DNA from: Arthrobacter sp. M2012083
GTDB taxonomy: Bacteria; Actinomycetota; Actinomycetes; Actinomycetales; Micrococcaceae
Direction: 5' to 3'
Length of the DNA: 64,000 bases
NCBI RefSeq assembly: GCF_000281065.1
Contig: NZ_AKKK01000005.1
Coordinates: 62,001 to 126,000 of the forward strand
Shown: positions 1 to 10,915 of the stretch, in pieces
How the letters are laid out: each line of letters opens with the position of its first letter
Position numbering within the stretch: the first letter of the stretch is position 1
Notes under the pieces: model-generated
What the model saw: the letters and a program-made list of their open reading frames with translations, nothing else
Told to the model about the DNA's origin: nothing
The model's database searches: none
Translations under genes and position numbers: made by a program

Positions 1-577
1 GTCCGTCGAAGTACTTGCGTGCTCCCAGAATCAGGACCAACAACCCCAGGGACTTGGTGAACTCTTCAACGATGGGGGCTTGGACCGTGGCCATGAAGTA
101 GGTGAAAGCTTCTTCGCTGGAGGTTGGTGCTGCAAGCGCGAAGATCGGCTGGATGAGCAGCGTGCCGGCAATGGAGACCGCGGCGCCCCACGTGAACGCA
201 AACCACAAGAGCCTCTTTGGCTCGGGTTCCCAGCGATCGATCAGGCGGACGGTCAACAGCACCACGGAGAGTGGAATGAGGGAGGCGATGAATCCGATCA
301 CAAAACCGGCAATGCCCGTATTGCCCAGGAGGAACGGCACCACCAGCAACAGGCTGCCGAGGACCAGTACGGTTCCCACAATGAGTAGCGGCAGCATGCC
401 CCAGGTCCTGCGAGCTTGCGGTGCGGGTGGCATCGCCCAGGTTTGCCGGGGGAGGGATGTGGGATTACCAGGAGCCGGCTGATAGTTGCTCGGCTGCACG
501 CGGCCGATCCAGGTGGGGTTGGCACCAGGCTCGAGATATGGCCGCGGATAGGGTTGGCCGTGGTGGTTCATGGTCAT
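1..577 (-). CDS. PrsW-family intramembrane metalloprotease, 5' part only
   Basis: Reading the minus strand from ATG 577 gives an open frame of 192 codons running off the left edge, so the C-terminus is missing. A proline-rich cytoplasmic N-terminus (residues 1-58) is followed by hydrophobic segments at about 60-83, 90-111, 124-146 and 173-186. The motif DRWEPEP (114-120) and the acidic pair in APIVEEFTKSLG (EE at 171-172) match the PrsW/RsiW-protease family, where the glutamates belong to the active site. Family members sit in the membrane and cleave membrane substrates such as anti-sigma factors; the target here is unknown. ATG 571 is an equally possible start and neither has a clear ribosome binding site. 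It is divergent from the pyr operon. Confidence 0.85.
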   Translation of the reverse strand, partial: MTMNHHGQPYPRPYLEPGANPTWIGRVQPSNYQPAPGNPTSLPRQTWAMPPAPQARRTWGMLPLLIVGTVLVLGSLLLVVPFLLGNTGIAGFVIGFIASLIPLSVVLLTVRLIDRWEPEPKRLLWFAFTWGAAVSIAGTLLIQPIFALAAPTSSEEAFTYFMATVQAPIVEEFTKSLGLLVLILGARKYFDG

Positions 578-698
578 GGGCAAGAGCCTATTCCACAGCA
601 CGGAGTGTGAGCTTAAACTCACGCTTCGCCACCGTCCCCGATGAGGTGGGAAAGAGGCGCTGTGGTAGTTTTGAAAAGCAAATATTCCTTTTTTAATT

Positions 699-714
699 CC
701 GTCCCGTGAGGCGG
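699..714 (+). promoter_or_regulatory. PyrR-binding RNA loop before pyrR
   Basis: The core TCCCGTGAGGC (702-712) fits the PyrR-binding consensus UCCNGNGAGGY. It folds as a short stem: C703-G711 and C704-G710 closing loop CGTGA, a bulged T702, then G701-C712, C700-G713 and C699-G714. Position 700/713 is C-G where the consensus has A-U, so pairing is kept. The ribosome binding site AAGGGGAGA follows directly (about 718-726). The placement suggests UMP-bound PyrR blocks translation initiation, as described for mycobacteria, rather than acting through a terminator, none of which is visible. Confidence 0.75.
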
Positions 715-732
715 GGAAAGGGGAGACGAGCG

Positions 733-1317
733 ATGACTGAAGTCACTTCAGCGCACGTGCCGTCGCGGGTTGTTCTCAATCAGGCGGACATTGATCGTGC
801 GCTCACTCGTATCGCCCACGAGATCCTCGAAGCCAATAAAGGCTCCCAGGACCTTGTCCTGTTGGGCATTCCCAGCCGCGGCTATCCTTTGGCAGTGCGG
901 CTTGCCAACAAAATTGCAGCCGCCGACCCCACGGTGAACGCCGAGACGATGGTCGGCCAGCTGGATGTCACCATGTTTCGTGACGACCTCTCCCATCAGC
1001 CCACGCGGCCCCCACGCCACACACGGCTCCCGTTGTCCGGAATCGACAACAAGGTTGTTGTTTTGATCGACGACGTTCTCTATTCGGGCCGAACCATTCG
1101 CGCCGCACTGGACGCCTTGGTTGACCTTGGCCGCCCGAGGATCGTCCGCTTGGCTGTGCTCGTGGACCGGGGCCACCGCGAGCTTCCCATCCGCGCAGAC
1201 CACGTGGGCAAGAACCTGCCCACTTCCTCATCCGAGAAAGTCCGGGTCCACCTCGAGGAGATCGACTCCGTGGACGGCGTGCCCGTCAACGAGGTAGTAA
1301 TTGAGGCTGGCAAGTGA
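733..1317 (+). CDS. pyrR: Bifunctional pyr operon regulator / uracil phosphoribosyltransferase
   Basis: First gene of the pyrimidine operon, 194 aa from ATG 733. PyrR binds pyr mRNA in a UMP-dependent way and has weak uracil phosphoribosyltransferase activity. The PRPP-binding signature [14 protein letters not shown] lies at residues 110-123, and the length is normal for the family. An in-frame GTG at 706 would extend the protein by nine residues, but it lies inside the PyrR-binding loop; ATG 733 has AAGGGGAGA at proper spacing and is preferred. The stop overlaps the GTG start of pyrB, indicating translational coupling. Confidence 0.95.
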   Translation: MTEVTSAHVPSRVVLNQADIDRALTRIAHEILEANKGSQDLVLLGIPSRGYPLAVRLANKIAAADPTVNAETMVGQLDVTMFRDDLSHQPTRPPRHTRLPLSGIDNKVVVLIDDVLYSGRTIRAALDALVDLGRPRIVRLAVLVDRGHRELPIRADHVGKNLPTSSSEKVRVHLEEIDSVDGVPVNEVVIEAGK

Positions 1318-2321
1318 AGCACCTCCTTTCCACCGAAAACCTCAGTCTCTTCGACGCCGTTCGTGTTTTGGACACGGCGGAGGAAATGTCTGCCGTCGGC
1401 GAGCGTGAAGTAAAGAAACTACCGGCGCTCCGCGGCCGAACCGTGGTTAATCTTTTCTTCGAAGACTCCACCCGTACCCGTATCTCTTTTGAGGCCGCGG
1501 CCAAACGCCTGTCGGCCGATGTCATCAACTTCGCCGCCAAGGGGTCCTCGGTTTCCAAGGGTGAGTCCCTCAAGGACACTGCGCAGACACTCGCAGCCAT
1601 GGGGGCGGACGCCGTCGTCATCCGCCACTGGGCTTCCGGTGCCCCGCATCGGCTTGCTGCCACGGATTGGATAGATGCAGCTGTCATCAACGCCGGCGAC
1701 GGCACCCACGAGCACCCAACCCAGGCACTGCTGGACGCGTTCACCATGCGTCGGCATTGGTCCCAGGTCAACGGCATCGAATCCACGGGAGCAGACCTCA
1801 AGGGCATGCGGGTAGCAATAGCCGGGGATGTCTTGCACTCCCGTGTCGCCCGGTCCAACGTTTGGCTGCTGAAGACCCTTGGCGCCGAGGTCACCTTGGT
1901 GGCGCCGCCTACTCTGCTGCCCATCGGCGTCGAGCACTGGCCTTGCAAGGTCAGCTACAACCTGGACGAGACGTTGGAAGCAGGCATCGACGCCATGATG
2001 ATGCTGCGTGTCCAGGGTGAGCGCATGAACGCCTCCTTCTTCCCCTCGACCCGCGAGTACTCGCGCCGCTGGGGTTTCGATGACGCCAGGCTCCGGATGC
2101 TGGACGACCTCGGCATGAAGGACACCATCATCATGCATCCAGGCCCCATGAACCGGGGGTTGGAGATATCTTCTGCGGCCGCAGATTCACCGCGTTCCAC
2201 CGTGCTCGCGCAGGTGCGGAACGGTGTCTCGGTCCGAATGGCCGCCCTTTACCTGCTGCTCTCCGGGGACTCCCGCGAAGCCGCCCCGAACGTAAGCCAG
2301 TCCAGCAAGGAGACCAACTGA
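1314..2321 (+). CDS. pyrB: Aspartate carbamoyltransferase catalytic subunit
   Basis: 335 aa from GTG 1314, overlapping the pyrR stop. Catalyses carbamoyl phosphate + L-aspartate to N-carbamoyl-aspartate, the committed step of pyrimidine synthesis, in the cytosol. The carbamoyl-phosphate motif STRTR is at residues 52-56, the SSVSKGES loop at 78-85, HPTQALLD at 134-141 and HPGPMNRG near residue 280. No pyrI regulatory-subunit gene is present, so control probably comes from PyrR at the mRNA level. The stop shares one base with the pyrC start. Confidence 0.96.
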   Translation: MKHLLSTENLSLFDAVRVLDTAEEMSAVGEREVKKLPALRGRTVVNLFFEDSTRTRISFEAAAKRLSADVINFAAKGSSVSKGESLKDTAQTLAAMGADAVVIRHWASGAPHRLAATDWIDAAVINAGDGTHEHPTQALLDAFTMRRHWSQVNGIESTGADLKGMRVAIAGDVLHSRVARSNVWLLKTLGAEVTLVAPPTLLPIGVEHWPCKVSYNLDETLEAGIDAMMMLRVQGERMNASFFPSTREYSRRWGFDDARLRMLDDLGMKDTIIMHPGPMNRGLEISSAAADSPRSTVLAQVRNGVSVRMAALYLLLSGDSREAAPNVSQSSKETN

Positions 2322-3646
2322 TGGCCGAGAACACCTACCTGATTCGTGGGGCCGCCATCCTCGGCGGCGAAGCTGAAGACCTCTTGATCCGTGACGGCGT
2401 TATCGAAGCACGCGGCAAGGACCTGTCAGCTGACGACGCAACAGTCATCGACGCCCAGGGCCTCGTCGCCCTGCCCGGCATGGTGGACGTTCACACCCAC
2501 TTGCGTGAACCCGGCCGCGAAGACGCCGAAACTGTGGAAACCGGTACCCGGGCCGCTGCACTTGGTGGCTTCACCGCGGTCCACGCCATGGCCAACAGCA
2601 ACCCCGTTGCTGACACGGCAGGCGTCGTCGAACAGGTCCACAGCCTGGGCCGGGCATCCGGCTGGGTTGACGTGCGCCCCGTCGGTGCAGTGACGGTGGG
2701 CTTGGCGGGGGAGCAGCTCGCCGAGCTCGGGGCCATGGCGGACTCCCGTGCGCAGGTCCGGATGTTCTCCGACGACGGCATCTGCGTCCACGATCCCGTC
2801 CTCATGCGCCGGGCCTTGGAATACGTCAAAGCGTTCGACGGCGTGGTGGCCCAGCATGCTCAGGAGCCGCGCCTGACCGCTGGTGCACAGATGAACGAAG
2901 GTGCTGTTTCCGCGGTGCTGGGGCTCACCGGCTGGCCGGCTGTCGCCGAGGAAAGCATCATCGCCCGCGACGTCCTGCTTGCCCAGCATGTTGGTTCCCG
3001 TCTCCACGTATGCCACGTCTCGACGGCGGGTTCCGTGGAAATCGTGCGCTGGGCGAAGGCGCGTGGAATCAACGTCACAGCCGAGGTCACCCCTCACCAC
3101 CTGCTCCTCACTGATGAGCTGGTCCGTAGCTACGACCCCGTCTACAAGGTCAACCCGCCGCTTCGTACGGACGCCGACGTCCAAGCCCTCCGAGAGGGCT
3201 TGGCAGACGGAACCATCGACGTCGTGGGAACCGATCACGCTCCGCACCCCAGCGAGCACAAGGAATGCGAATGGGCGCAGGCAGCCATGGGCATGACCGG
3301 CCTTGAAACCGCCCTCTCCGTGGTTCAGGAGACCATGATCGAAACCGGGCTCATGACCTGGGCCGACTTCGCCAGGGTTACCTCGTTCACGCCGGCAGTC
3401 ATTGGCCGTGTGGCCGATCAGGGCCGCCCGCTTGAGGTTGGCGAGCCTGCCAACGTCATCCTGGTGGACCCGGCTGCGCGTTGGACCGTTGACCCCCATA
3501 AAATGGCAACCATGGGCCGCAATTCACCGTTCAAGGGCAAAGAGCTGCCCGGCTCCGTGGTGACTACTTTCTTCAAGGGCCACCCAACCGTCCTCGGCGG
3601 ACAGCTCAACACGCCGTACAGGTACCCGGCAGTCAGCAGCAGCTAA
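2321..3646 (+). CDS. pyrC: Dihydroorotase (class I)
   Basis: 441 aa, ATG 2321 overlapping the pyrB stop as TGATG. Zinc amidohydrolase that cyclises carbamoyl aspartate to dihydroorotate. The metal-binding DVHTHLREPG motif is at residues 56-65, FSDDGICV lies mid-protein and TDHAPH towards the C-terminus. Length and motifs fit the class I family typical of Gram-positive bacteria, catalytically complete, unlike pseudo-dihydroorotases. Its final A is the first base of the next start codon, so the operon continues without a gap. Confidence 0.96.
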   Translation: MAENTYLIRGAAILGGEAEDLLIRDGVIEARGKDLSADDATVIDAQGLVALPGMVDVHTHLREPGREDAETVETGTRAAALGGFTAVHAMANSNPVADTAGVVEQVHSLGRASGWVDVRPVGAVTVGLAGEQLAELGAMADSRAQVRMFSDDGICVHDPVLMRRALEYVKAFDGVVAQHAQEPRLTAGAQMNEGAVSAVLGLTGWPAVAEESIIARDVLLAQHVGSRLHVCHVSTAGSVEIVRWAKARGINVTAEVTPHHLLLTDELVRSYDPVYKVNPPLRTDADVQALREGLADGTIDVVGTDHAPHPSEHKECEWAQAAMGMTGLETALSVVQETMIETGLMTWADFARVTSFTPAVIGRVADQGRPLEVGEPANVILVDPAARWTVDPHKMATMGRNSPFKGKELPGSVVTTFFKGHPTVLGGQLNTPYRYPAVSSS

Positions 3647-4167
3647 TGGATAACCAAACACTGACCGTGCTCATCACGGTGCCGCTGATCGTCGTCGTCC
3701 TGGCGATGATCTGGCTGGGATGGCGCAACCGGCTGAGGCGACAAGCCGACGTCGAACGCCTTCCCGAAGTACCGGAGCAGCTGACGCCGGCAACGGTGGT
3801 CGCAGATGGCCAATACGTGGCCACCACCACGGCGGGGGACTGGCTGGACCGGATCGCAGTGCAGGGCCTGGGTATCCGGACCAATGCGGAACTGAGCATC
3901 CACGCAGAAGGCGTGCTGTTCGACCGATCCGGTGCCGCCCCTGTGTTCATCCCGCGAGCCGCGCTGGTGGACAGCCGCGAAGCCAACGGTATGGCCGGGA
4001 AATTCGTCGAAAAGGACGGACTCCTGGTTGTCAACTGGAAGCTTGGAGCCCGGGAACTCGACACCGGATTCCGTTCCAGGCACGCAACCGACAAACAGCT
4101 CCTCCTCGAAGCCCTCCAGGATTTGATCTCCGCAGCCCCTCAGGCAGATGCCGATAGTGGAAAGTAA
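3646..4167 (+). CDS. PH-like domain membrane protein between pyrC and carA
   Basis: 173 aa, ATG 3646 overlapping the pyrC stop by one base. One N-terminal membrane segment (about residues 7-24) is followed by a basic stretch (RNRLRRQ) and a soluble domain of about 130 residues that I take to be a PH-like fold by analogy with the protein found at this locus in other actinobacteria. Mycobacterium tuberculosis has an equivalent membrane protein of unknown function, Rv1382, at the same place. Location inside the operon implies co-expression with UMP synthesis, but no catalytic motif is visible and no function is assigned. Confidence 0.8.
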   Translation: MDNQTLTVLITVPLIVVVLAMIWLGWRNRLRRQADVERLPEVPEQLTPATVVADGQYVATTTAGDWLDRIAVQGLGIRTNAELSIHAEGVLFDRSGAAPVFIPRAALVDSREANGMAGKFVEKDGLLVVNWKLGARELDTGFRSRHATDKQLLLEALQDLISAAPQADADSGK

Positions 4168-4171
4168 TAAA

Positions 4172-5395
4172 GTGACGGATAGTAAAGCAGCCACCACACC
4201 CACCCCCTCAGCAGCAGTACTCGTGCTCGAAGACGGCCGCATGTTCCGCGGCCGCAGCTACGGAGCCCAGGGAACCGCTCTTGGTGAGGCCGTCTTCGCC
4301 ACCGGCATGACCGGTTACCAGGAGACCATCACCGACCCCTCCTATGCGCGCCAGCTGGTGGTGCAGACTGCGCCGCACATCGGCAACACCGGCGTCAACA
4401 GCGAAGACGCTGAGTCCCGCCGCATTTGGGTGGCCGGGTACATTGTGCGCGACGCCGCCCGCCGTCCCTCAAACTGGCGGTCCGAACGAAGCCTCGATGA
4501 TGAACTGGTTGAGCAGGGAATCGTTGGCATCCAGGGCGTAGACACCCGCGCCATCACCCGCCACCTCCGCGAACACAAGACCATGCGCGCAGGTATTTTC
4601 TCCGGCGAGGCCGCGCAGTCCACGGACAAGGAACTGCTGGACGCTGTCCTGGCCAGCGCTCCCATGGAAGGTGCAGCACTGGCTGAGGAAGTCTCCATTG
4701 ACGAGGCCTACGTCGTGGAGCCCAAGGACCACGGATGGGAAGGCGAGCCGCGCTTCTCCATCGCTGCCGTTGACCTTGGCATCAAGGCAATGACCCCGGT
4801 GCGCTTCGCTGAGCGCGGCGTGCGGGTGCACGTCTTGCCCGCCACTTCCACCTTGGAGGACGTCAACGCGGTCAAGCCTGACGGCTTCTTCATGTCCAAC
4901 GGACCCGGCGACCCCGCCACGGCAGACCACCAGGTTTCCTTGCTGCGCTCGGTGCTGGACGAGAAACTCCCGTACTTCGGCATCTGCTTCGGTAACCAGA
5001 TCCTGGGACGTGCCCTGGGCTTCGGCACCTACAAGCTCCGTTACGGCCACCGGGGCATCAACCAGCCGGTGATGGACCGCCGGACCGGCAAGGTGGAAAT
5101 CACCTCGCAGAACCACGGCTTCGCTGTTGACGCGCCGCTGAACGGTTCCACCGTGGCGCCGGAAGAGCGCTTCGGTCGCGTGGAAGTCAGCCACGTTTCG
5201 TTGAACGACGACGTCGTAGAGGGACTCGCCTGCCTCGACATCCCGGCGTTCTCGGTCCAGTACCACCCCGAAGCTGCGGCCGGACCGCACGATGCTGCCT
5301 ACCTCTTCGACCGCTTCATCGACCTCATGGCCGATACGAAGTCCAAGGCCACAGGCGCCAACTCCACCGACTCCAAGACTGAGGACAAGAAGTAA
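4172..5395 (+). CDS. carA: Carbamoyl-phosphate synthase small (glutaminase) subunit
   Basis: 407 aa from GTG 4172. Hydrolyses glutamine and channels ammonia to CarB for carbamoyl phosphate, feeding pyrimidines and arginine. The class I amidotransferase nucleophile Cys is about residue 272 in GICFGNQ, and the His/Glu pair is in QYHPEA (His about 365). An upstream ATG at 4148 would add eight residues and overlap the previous gene; GTG 4172 follows GGAAAG (4159-4164) at normal spacing and lies just past the previous stop, so it is preferred. The stop overlaps the carB start as TAATG. Confidence 0.95.
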   Translation: MTDSKAATTPTPSAAVLVLEDGRMFRGRSYGAQGTALGEAVFATGMTGYQETITDPSYARQLVVQTAPHIGNTGVNSEDAESRRIWVAGYIVRDAARRPSNWRSERSLDDELVEQGIVGIQGVDTRAITRHLREHKTMRAGIFSGEAAQSTDKELLDAVLASAPMEGAALAEEVSIDEAYVVEPKDHGWEGEPRFSIAAVDLGIKAMTPVRFAERGVRVHVLPATSTLEDVNAVKPDGFFMSNGPGDPATADHQVSLLRSVLDEKLPYFGICFGNQILGRALGFGTYKLRYGHRGINQPVMDRRTGKVEITSQNHGFAVDAPLNGSTVAPEERFGRVEVSHVSLNDDVVEGLACLDIPAFSVQYHPEAAAGPHDAAYLFDRFIDLMADTKSKATGANSTDSKTEDKK

Positions 5396-8300
5396 TGCCC
5401 AAGCGTACAGATCTCAAGAGCGTCCTTGTCATCGGTTCCGGCCCCATCGTCATTGGCCAGGCGGCCGAGTTCGACTACTCCGGAACCCAGGCGCTTCGCG
5501 TCCTCAAGGAAGAGGGCCTGCGGGTCATCCTCGTAAACTCCAACCCGGCCACCATCATGACGGACCCCGAGTTCGCAGATGCCACCTACGTTGAGCCCAT
5601 CACCCCTGAGGTGGTGGAGAAGATTATCGCCAAGGAGCGTCCGGACGCCATCCTGCCCACCTTGGGTGGCCAGACGGCCCTGAACACTGCCATCGCGTTG
5701 GACAAGAACGGTGTGCTGGAGAAGTACAACGTGGAACTCATTGGCGCGAACATTGCTGCCATTGAGCTCGGGGAAGACCGCGAAAAGTTCAAAGGTGTGG
5801 TGGAGCGTTGCGGCGCGGAGTCCGCACGCAGCCACATCATCCACACCATGGAAGAGGCCTTCGCTGCTGCTGAAGACCTCGGCTACCCCATGGTGGTCCG
5901 GCCGTCCTTCACCATGGGTGGCCTGGGCTCAGGCTTGGCCTACAACGAGGACGACCTCCGCCGCATCGTCGGCCAGGGCCTCCAGTACAGCCCCACCACC
6001 GAGGTCCTGCTCGAAGAGAGCATCCTCGGCTGGAAGGAGTACGAGCTTGAGATGATGCGCGACAAGAACGATAACGTCGTTGTTGTCTGCTCCATCGAAA
6101 ACTTCGACCCCGTGGGCGTCCACACTGGTGACTCCATCACGGTTGCTCCGGCACTGACCCTCACGGACCGCGAATACCAGAAGCTCCGCGACGTTTCCAT
6201 CGCCGTTATCCGCGAAGTGGGCGTGGACACCGGTGGCTGCAACATCCAGTTCGCCATCGACCCCGCCACGGGCCGCGTCGTGGTTATTGAAATGAACCCG
6301 CGCGTATCCCGTTCCTCCGCGCTGGCATCCAAGGCAACAGGTTTCGCCATTGCCAAGATCGCAACCAAGCTCTCCCTCGGTTACACACTGGATGAGATCC
6401 CCAACGACATCACCCAGAAGACCCCGGCCTCCTTCGAGCCCACGTTGGACTACGTAGTGGTCAAGGTTCCGCGTTTCGCGTTCGAGAAGTTCCCGGCAGC
6501 CGACAACACGCTGACCACCACCATGAAGTCCGTTGGCGAAGCCATGGCCATGGGCCGCAACTTCACCGAAGCCCTGCAGAAGGCCCTTCGCTCCTTGGAG
6601 CAGAAGGGCTCGCAGCTGGACTTCAGCTCCGTGCCGGAATACGAGGTTGCCGAACTCATCGAGAAGGCCAAGCGACCCACGACGGACCGCCTGCACCAGG
6701 TGCAGCGCGCGCTCCTGGGTGGCGCCACGGTGGAAGACCTTTTCGAAGCCACCAAGATCGACCCCTGGTTCCTGGACCAGCTGCAGCTCCTCAATGAGAC
6801 CGCGCAGGAGATCCGCAAGGCCGGCGTGCTCACCGAAGAAATGCTGCGCAACGCCAAGCGCCACGGCTTCTCCGACGAGCAGATCGGTGCCTTGACGCAC
6901 AACAACGAGGCAGTGGTCCGTGGCGTCCGCCAGGCCTTGGGCATTCGTCCGGTCTACAAGACGGTGGACACCTGTGCCGCAGAGTTTGCCGCTTACACCC
7001 CGTACCACTACTCGTCCTACGACGAGGAAGATGAGGTAGGCCTGCACGCCAAGCCCTCCGTCATCATCCTGGGTTCAGGGCCCAACCGCATTGGCCAGGG
7101 CATCGAGTTCGACTACTCCTGCGTCCACGCCTCCATGGCGCTCCGCAAAGCCGGCTACGAAACCGTCATGGTCAACTGCAACCCCGAGACCGTCTCCACG
7201 GACTACGACGTTTCCACGCGCCTTTATTTCGAGCCGCTGACCCTTGAGGACGTCCTCGAGGTCATCGCCGCTGAAGAGCGCACCGGTGGCGTCATGGGTG
7301 TCTTCGTGCAGCTCGGTGGCCAGACCCCGCTGAAGCTCGCACAGCAGCTTGCCGACGCCGGTGTTCCGATCCTGGGCACATCGCCGGAAGCAATCGACCT
7401 CGCTGAGCACCGTGGCGCCTTCGCCCGGGTCCTGGACGAAGCCGGCCTGACCTCCCCGAAGAACGGCACCGCCGTTTCCTTCGACGACGCCAAGAAGATC
7501 GCCGACGAAATCGGCTACCCGGTACTGGTCCGGCCGTCCTACGTTCTGGGCGGCCGTGGCATGGAGATCGTGTACGACGAAGCGAACCTCTCCCGCTACA
7601 TCGCCAACGCCACGGAAATCACCACGGACCACCCGGTGCTGATTGACCGGTTCCTCGAAGACGCGGTGGAAATCGACGTCGACGCTCTCTTCGATGGCAC
7701 TGACATGTACCTCGGCGGCATCATGGAACACATCGAAGAAGCCGGTATCCACTCCGGTGACTCCGCTTGCGTGCTTCCTCCGATTACGTTGGGCAACAAC
7801 GTGATCGAGCGCGTGCGCACGGCAACCCGTGCCATTGCCGAAGGCGTGGGTGTCCGCGGCCTCATCAACATCCAGTTCGCACTGGCTTCCGACGTCTTGT
7901 ACGTCCTTGAAGCCAACCCGCGGGCTTCCCGCACAGTTCCGTTCGTCTCCAAGGCAACGGGCGTGCAGATGGCCAAGGCGGCTGCCCTCATCGGTACGGG
8001 CGTGACCATCAACCAGTTGCGCGGCGCCTACAAGATGCTGCCGGAAACCGGTGACGGTTCCACCCTCCCGTTGGACGCCCCGGTTGCCGTCAAGGAAGCG
8101 GTCCTTCCGTTCAGCCGCTTCCGCACTCCTGAAGGCAAGGTTGTAGATTCCCTGCTCGGCCCGGAAATGCGCTCCACGGGCGAAGTCATGGGCATCGACA
8201 AGCACTTCGACACCGCCTTTGCCAAGAGCCAGGCCGCTGCCAACAACGCGTTGCCGACCGAGGGCAAGATCTTCGTCTCGGTAGCCAACCGTGACAAGCG

Positions 8301-8703
8301 CTCCGTCATCATGGGCGTCAAGCGCCTGTCAGACCTCGGCTTCGAGATCGTCTCCACCGGCGGCACGGCTGACGTCCTGCGGCGCAACGGCATCCAGGCG
8401 ACTCCGGTCCGCAAGGTGGCCGAGGGAAGCAGCGCCGAAGGCGAAGGCACCATTGCGGATCTGGTCATCGCCGGCGAGATCGACATGGTCTTCAACACGC
8501 CCTCCGGAGGCGAAGCCCGCAGCGACGGATACGAACTCCGTGCCGCGGCAACGTCCATCGGCATTCCCTGCATCACCACCGTTGCCGAGTTCAACGCCGC
8601 AGTGCAGGCCATTGAGGCGCTACGTACCTACGAATGGTCCGTGACCAGCCTGCAGGAGCACGCAGCAAACCTGGCAGCCGCAATGGAAGCAGCCAATGCC
8701 TGA
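5395..8703 (+). CDS. carB: Carbamoyl-phosphate synthase large subunit
   Basis: 1102 aa, full length for the family. Makes carbamoyl phosphate from bicarbonate, ammonia and two ATP. Two homologous ATP-grasp halves are visible: the first opens with [19 protein letters not shown], the second with [18 protein letters not shown] near residue 560, each with MNPR/ANPR metal-site segments. The C-terminal methylglyoxal-synthase-like allosteric domain (from about residue 960) includes [14 protein letters not shown]. No broken motifs. It ends eight bases inside pyrF. Confidence 0.97.
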   Translation: MPKRTDLKSVLVIGSGPIVIGQAAEFDYSGTQALRVLKEEGLRVILVNSNPATIMTDPEFADATYVEPITPEVVEKIIAKERPDAILPTLGGQTALNTAIALDKNGVLEKYNVELIGANIAAIELGEDREKFKGVVERCGAESARSHIIHTMEEAFAAAEDLGYPMVVRPSFTMGGLGSGLAYNEDDLRRIVGQGLQYSPTTEVLLEESILGWKEYELEMMRDKNDNVVVVCSIENFDPVGVHTGDSITVAPALTLTDREYQKLRDVSIAVIREVGVDTGGCNIQFAIDPATGRVVVIEMNPRVSRSSALASKATGFAIAKIATKLSLGYTLDEIPNDITQKTPASFEPTLDYVVVKVPRFAFEKFPAADNTLTTTMKSVGEAMAMGRNFTEALQKALRSLEQKGSQLDFSSVPEYEVAELIEKAKRPTTDRLHQVQRALLGGATVEDLFEATKIDPWFLDQLQLLNETAQEIRKAGVLTEEMLRNAKRHGFSDEQIGALTHNNEAVVRGVRQALGIRPVYKTVDTCAAEFAAYTPYHYSSYDEEDEVGLHAKPSVIILGSGPNRIGQGIEFDYSCVHASMALRKAGYETVMVNCNPETVSTDYDVSTRLYFEPLTLEDVLEVIAAEERTGGVMGVFVQLGGQTPLKLAQQLADAGVPILGTSPEAIDLAEHRGAFARVLDEAGLTSPKNGTAVSFDDAKKIADEIGYPVLVRPSYVLGGRGMEIVYDEANLSRYIANATEITTDHPVLIDRFLEDAVEIDVDALFDGTDMYLGGIMEHIEEAGIHSGDSACVLPPITLGNNVIERVRTATRAIAEGVGVRGLINIQFALASDVLYVLEANPRASRTVPFVSKATGVQMAKAAALIGTGVTINQLRGAYKMLPETGDGSTLPLDAPVAVKEAVLPFSRFRTPEGKVVDSLLGPEMRSTGEVMGIDKHFDTAFAKSQAAANNALPTEGKIFVSVANRDKRSVIMGVKRLSDLGFEIVSTGGTADVLRRNGIQATPVRKVAEGSSAEGEGTIADLVIAGEIDMVFNTPSGGEARSDGYELRAAATSIGIPCITTVAEFNAAVQAIEALRTYEWSVTSLQEHAANLAAAMEAANA

Positions 8704-9571
8704 GTCTGCTTCACCACAGCAAGTGCAGCAGCCAGCCCGGGAGTCCTTTGGCTCCCGGCTGGCAGCGGCCATGGCCTCGCGCGGTCCGCTGTGTGTTGGA
8801 ATCGATCCGCACCCGCAGCTCCTGGCCGAATGGGGATTGAACGACGACGCCGCGGGACTGGAACGCTTTTCGCTGACAGTGGTGGAGGCCGTGGCTTCCC
8901 TCGCTGCCGCGGTCAAGCCGCAGGTGGCGCTCTATGAGCGTCACGGCTCCGCCGGCATGGCAGTCCTGGAACGCACGCTGGCAGCCTCCTCGGAGGCAGG
9001 CGTGCTCAGCATCGCTGATGCCAAGCGTGGGGACATCGGCTCCACCATGGCTGCGTATGCCGATGCCTGGCTGCGGGATGGTTCGTCCCTGGCTGCTGAC
9101 TCCGTGACACTGAGCCCTTATCTTGGCTTTGAGTCGCTGCGCCCCGCCTTGGATCTCGCTGCGCACTACGGCAGGGGCGTGTTTGTGCTTGCACTGACAT
9201 CGAACCCCGAGGGAAAGTCTGTCCAGCATGTCGGCGGAGGCGACTCCGTGGCGCGCAGGATCGTGGCCGCAGCTGCAGCCGAGAACCAGCGGTACGAGGG
9301 CTCCCTTGGGTCTGTTGGCTTGGTTGTTGGAGCCACTATCGGTTCCGCCCTTGAGGATCTGGACATCCACCTCGACCCTGTCCGCGGGGCGATCCTTGCC
9401 CCGGGACTGGGTGCCCAGGGCGCAACTCCGGCGGATCTTCGAGCGACGTTCGGCGCCGCGTATCCCAGTGTCCTGGCGACCTCCAGCCGGGGGATCCTGG
9501 CCGCTGGGCCGTCGCTGGCCGGCCTTCGTGCCGCAACGGAAGAGACGCTGGCCGGGCTTCGCTCGGAGTAA
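8696..9571 (+). CDS. pyrF: Orotidine-5'-phosphate decarboxylase (type 2)
   Basis: 291 aa, ATG 8696 overlapping the end of carB. Decarboxylates OMP to UMP, the last de novo step. The catalytic signature DAKRGDIGS is at residues 108-116, and GIDPHPQLL near the N-terminus marks the long type 2 subfamily usual in actinobacteria. The C-terminal phosphate-binding region includes ATSSRGIL. Last pyrimidine gene of the cluster; pyrE is not in the window and pyrD is about 51 kb downstream. Confidence 0.95.
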   Translation: MPESASPQQVQQPARESFGSRLAAAMASRGPLCVGIDPHPQLLAEWGLNDDAAGLERFSLTVVEAVASLAAAVKPQVALYERHGSAGMAVLERTLAASSEAGVLSIADAKRGDIGSTMAAYADAWLRDGSSLAADSVTLSPYLGFESLRPALDLAAHYGRGVFVLALTSNPEGKSVQHVGGGDSVARRIVAAAAAENQRYEGSLGSVGLVVGATIGSALEDLDIHLDPVRGAILAPGLGAQGATPADLRATFGAAYPSVLATSSRGILAAGPSLAGLRAATEETLAGLRSE

Positions 9572-9668
9572 GTTGGCTACCCTCATTGCGCAACGCGGCC
9601 CCTGCCGGTAGGTTCAGGATCAGTCCGCGTGATCTGGATCACAATTGCGATCTGACAGGGGTTTGGCA

Positions 9669-9995
9669 GTGGGCCTTAAAGAGCTGACACCGCAGGAGCG
9701 CTCCGATGCGCTTGAAAAGGCTGCCAAGGCGCGGGCCGTGCGTGCCGCTGCCAAGGAAAAGCTCAAGCGCGGCGAAGTGAGCGTTGCGGAGCTGATTTCT
9801 TCCGGTTCAACGGATGAAGCGATTGCGCGCATGCGGGTGGTGGAGTTGCTGGAGGCCCTGCCGGGCATTGGGCCCGTCAGGGCGGCAGGGATTATGGCGG
9901 AGATTGGCATCGCGGGATCCCGGCGCATCAGGGGCCTGGGAATTCATCAGGCCCGGGCGCTGGTAGATTTTATGGATACCCAGCAAAACGTTTGA
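9669..9995 (+). CDS. mihF: Actinobacterial integration host factor (mIHF-type)
   Basis: 108 aa from GTG 9669. Small basic nucleoid protein of the actinobacterial IHF family, unrelated in fold to proteobacterial IHF. A lysine/arginine-rich N-terminal helix (KLKRGEV) is followed by a helix-turn-helix and a helix-hairpin-helix-like segment [16 protein letters not shown] 9669 is preferred over TTG 9645 because AGGGGT (9656-9661) precedes it and the product then matches the usual 105-aa core. The position between pyrF and gmk is the conserved actinobacterial one. Its stop overlaps the region leading to gmk. Confidence 0.88.
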   Translation: MGLKELTPQERSDALEKAAKARAVRAAAKEKLKRGEVSVAELISSGSTDEAIARMRVVELLEALPGIGPVRAAGIMAEIGIAGSRRIRGLGIHQARALVDFMDTQQNV

Positions 9996-10015
9996 CGCAT
10001 CTCCCGAAGGAATCC

Positions 10016-10588
10016 GTGAGCAAGAAACCCGGACTGACTGTCCTTGCAGGCCCCACTGCCGTTGGCAAGGGAACCGTATCCACCTACATCAGGGACAACT
10101 ATCCAGAGGTTTGGCTCTCGGTCTCGGCAACCACCCGGGCTGCGCGTCCGGGCGAAAAGGATGGCGTTCACTACTTCTTCAAGTCCGCCGAGGAGTTCGA
10201 CTCCCTGGTAGCTGAGGGTGAATTGCTGGAGTGGGCTGTGGTCCACGGGCAGAACCGCTATGGGACGCTCCGCAGTACCGTTGACGCAGCTATCGCCGAC
10301 GGGAAGTCAGTGTTGCTGGAGATCGACCTCCAAGGCGCCCGACAAGTCAAAGCTGCCGTTCCGGACGCGAATTTTGTGTTCCTGGCACCGCCCAGCTGGG
10401 ACGAAATGGTCCGTCGCCTGGTGGGTCGCGGCACGGAAACTCCCGAGGAACAGCAGCGCAGGCTGGAAACCGCTAAACTGGAACTTGCTGCTGAACCGGA
10501 GTTTGACCACACCGTCATCAATGACGACGTTCGCCGGGCAGCGGACGAGCTTGTTTCACTCATGGGGCTTACCCCGCACCAGCGCTAA
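10016..10588 (+). CDS. gmk: Guanylate kinase
   Basis: 190 aa from GTG 10016. Phosphorylates GMP to GDP with ATP. The P-loop GPTAVGKGT sits at the N-terminus, and the GMP-binding region [17 protein letters not shown] follows. GTG 10016 has GAAGG five bases upstream; the longer TTG start at 9992, overlapping the mihF stop, has weaker support. Neighbours mihF upstream and rpoZ downstream give the conserved actinobacterial order. Confidence 0.95.
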   Translation: MSKKPGLTVLAGPTAVGKGTVSTYIRDNYPEVWLSVSATTRAARPGEKDGVHYFFKSAEEFDSLVAEGELLEWAVVHGQNRYGTLRSTVDAAIADGKSVLLEIDLQGARQVKAAVPDANFVFLAPPSWDEMVRRLVGRGTETPEEQQRRLETAKLELAAEPEFDHTVINDDVRRAADELVSLMGLTPHQR

Positions 10589-10627
10589 GCGCTTGCATTT
10601 GTTGGCCCGCTAAAATTTGGAGAATTC

Positions 10628-10888
10628 GTGTCCACGAACCTTGAAGGCATCATCAACCCGCCGATCGATTCGCTGCTTGAGGCTGCTGATTCCAAGTACG
10701 GCCTGGTCATCTTCGGCGCCAAGCGCGCCCGCCAGATCAACGCCTACTATGCACAGCTGCACGAGGGCCTGTTCGAGTACGTCGGCCCGTTGGTCGACAC
10801 CAAGCTGAACGAGAAGTCGCTGTCCATCGCACTCCGCGAGATCAACGAAGGCCTTCTGGTTTCCACGCCGATCGAGCCCGCCGAATAA
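10628..10888 (+). CDS. rpoZ: RNA polymerase omega subunit
   Basis: 86 aa from GTG 10628 with GGAGA at 10619-10623. Omega helps assemble and stabilise the beta' subunit. The sequence starts with an actinobacterial-type extension ([15 protein letters not shown]) and contains the omega core [19 protein letters not shown] and [11 protein letters not shown]. Located between gmk and coaBC as in other actinobacteria, forming part of the same rightward unit. Confidence 0.95.
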   Translation: MSTNLEGIINPPIDSLLEAADSKYGLVIFGAKRARQINAYYAQLHEGLFEYVGPLVDTKLNEKSLSIALREINEGLLVSTPIEPAE

Positions 10889-10915
10889 CAAAGACTGCCT
10901 GTTGACGGAGGTCAC

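Noticed and set aside
577..698. Operator GTGAG-N6-CTCAC at 607-622 between prsW-like gene and pyrR
   Set aside because: Five-base arms occur by chance too easily and no regulator is nearby.
2426..3499. 357-codon frame antisense to pyrC
   Set aside because: Shadow ORF; pyrC motifs are complete and operon overlap supports the plus strand.
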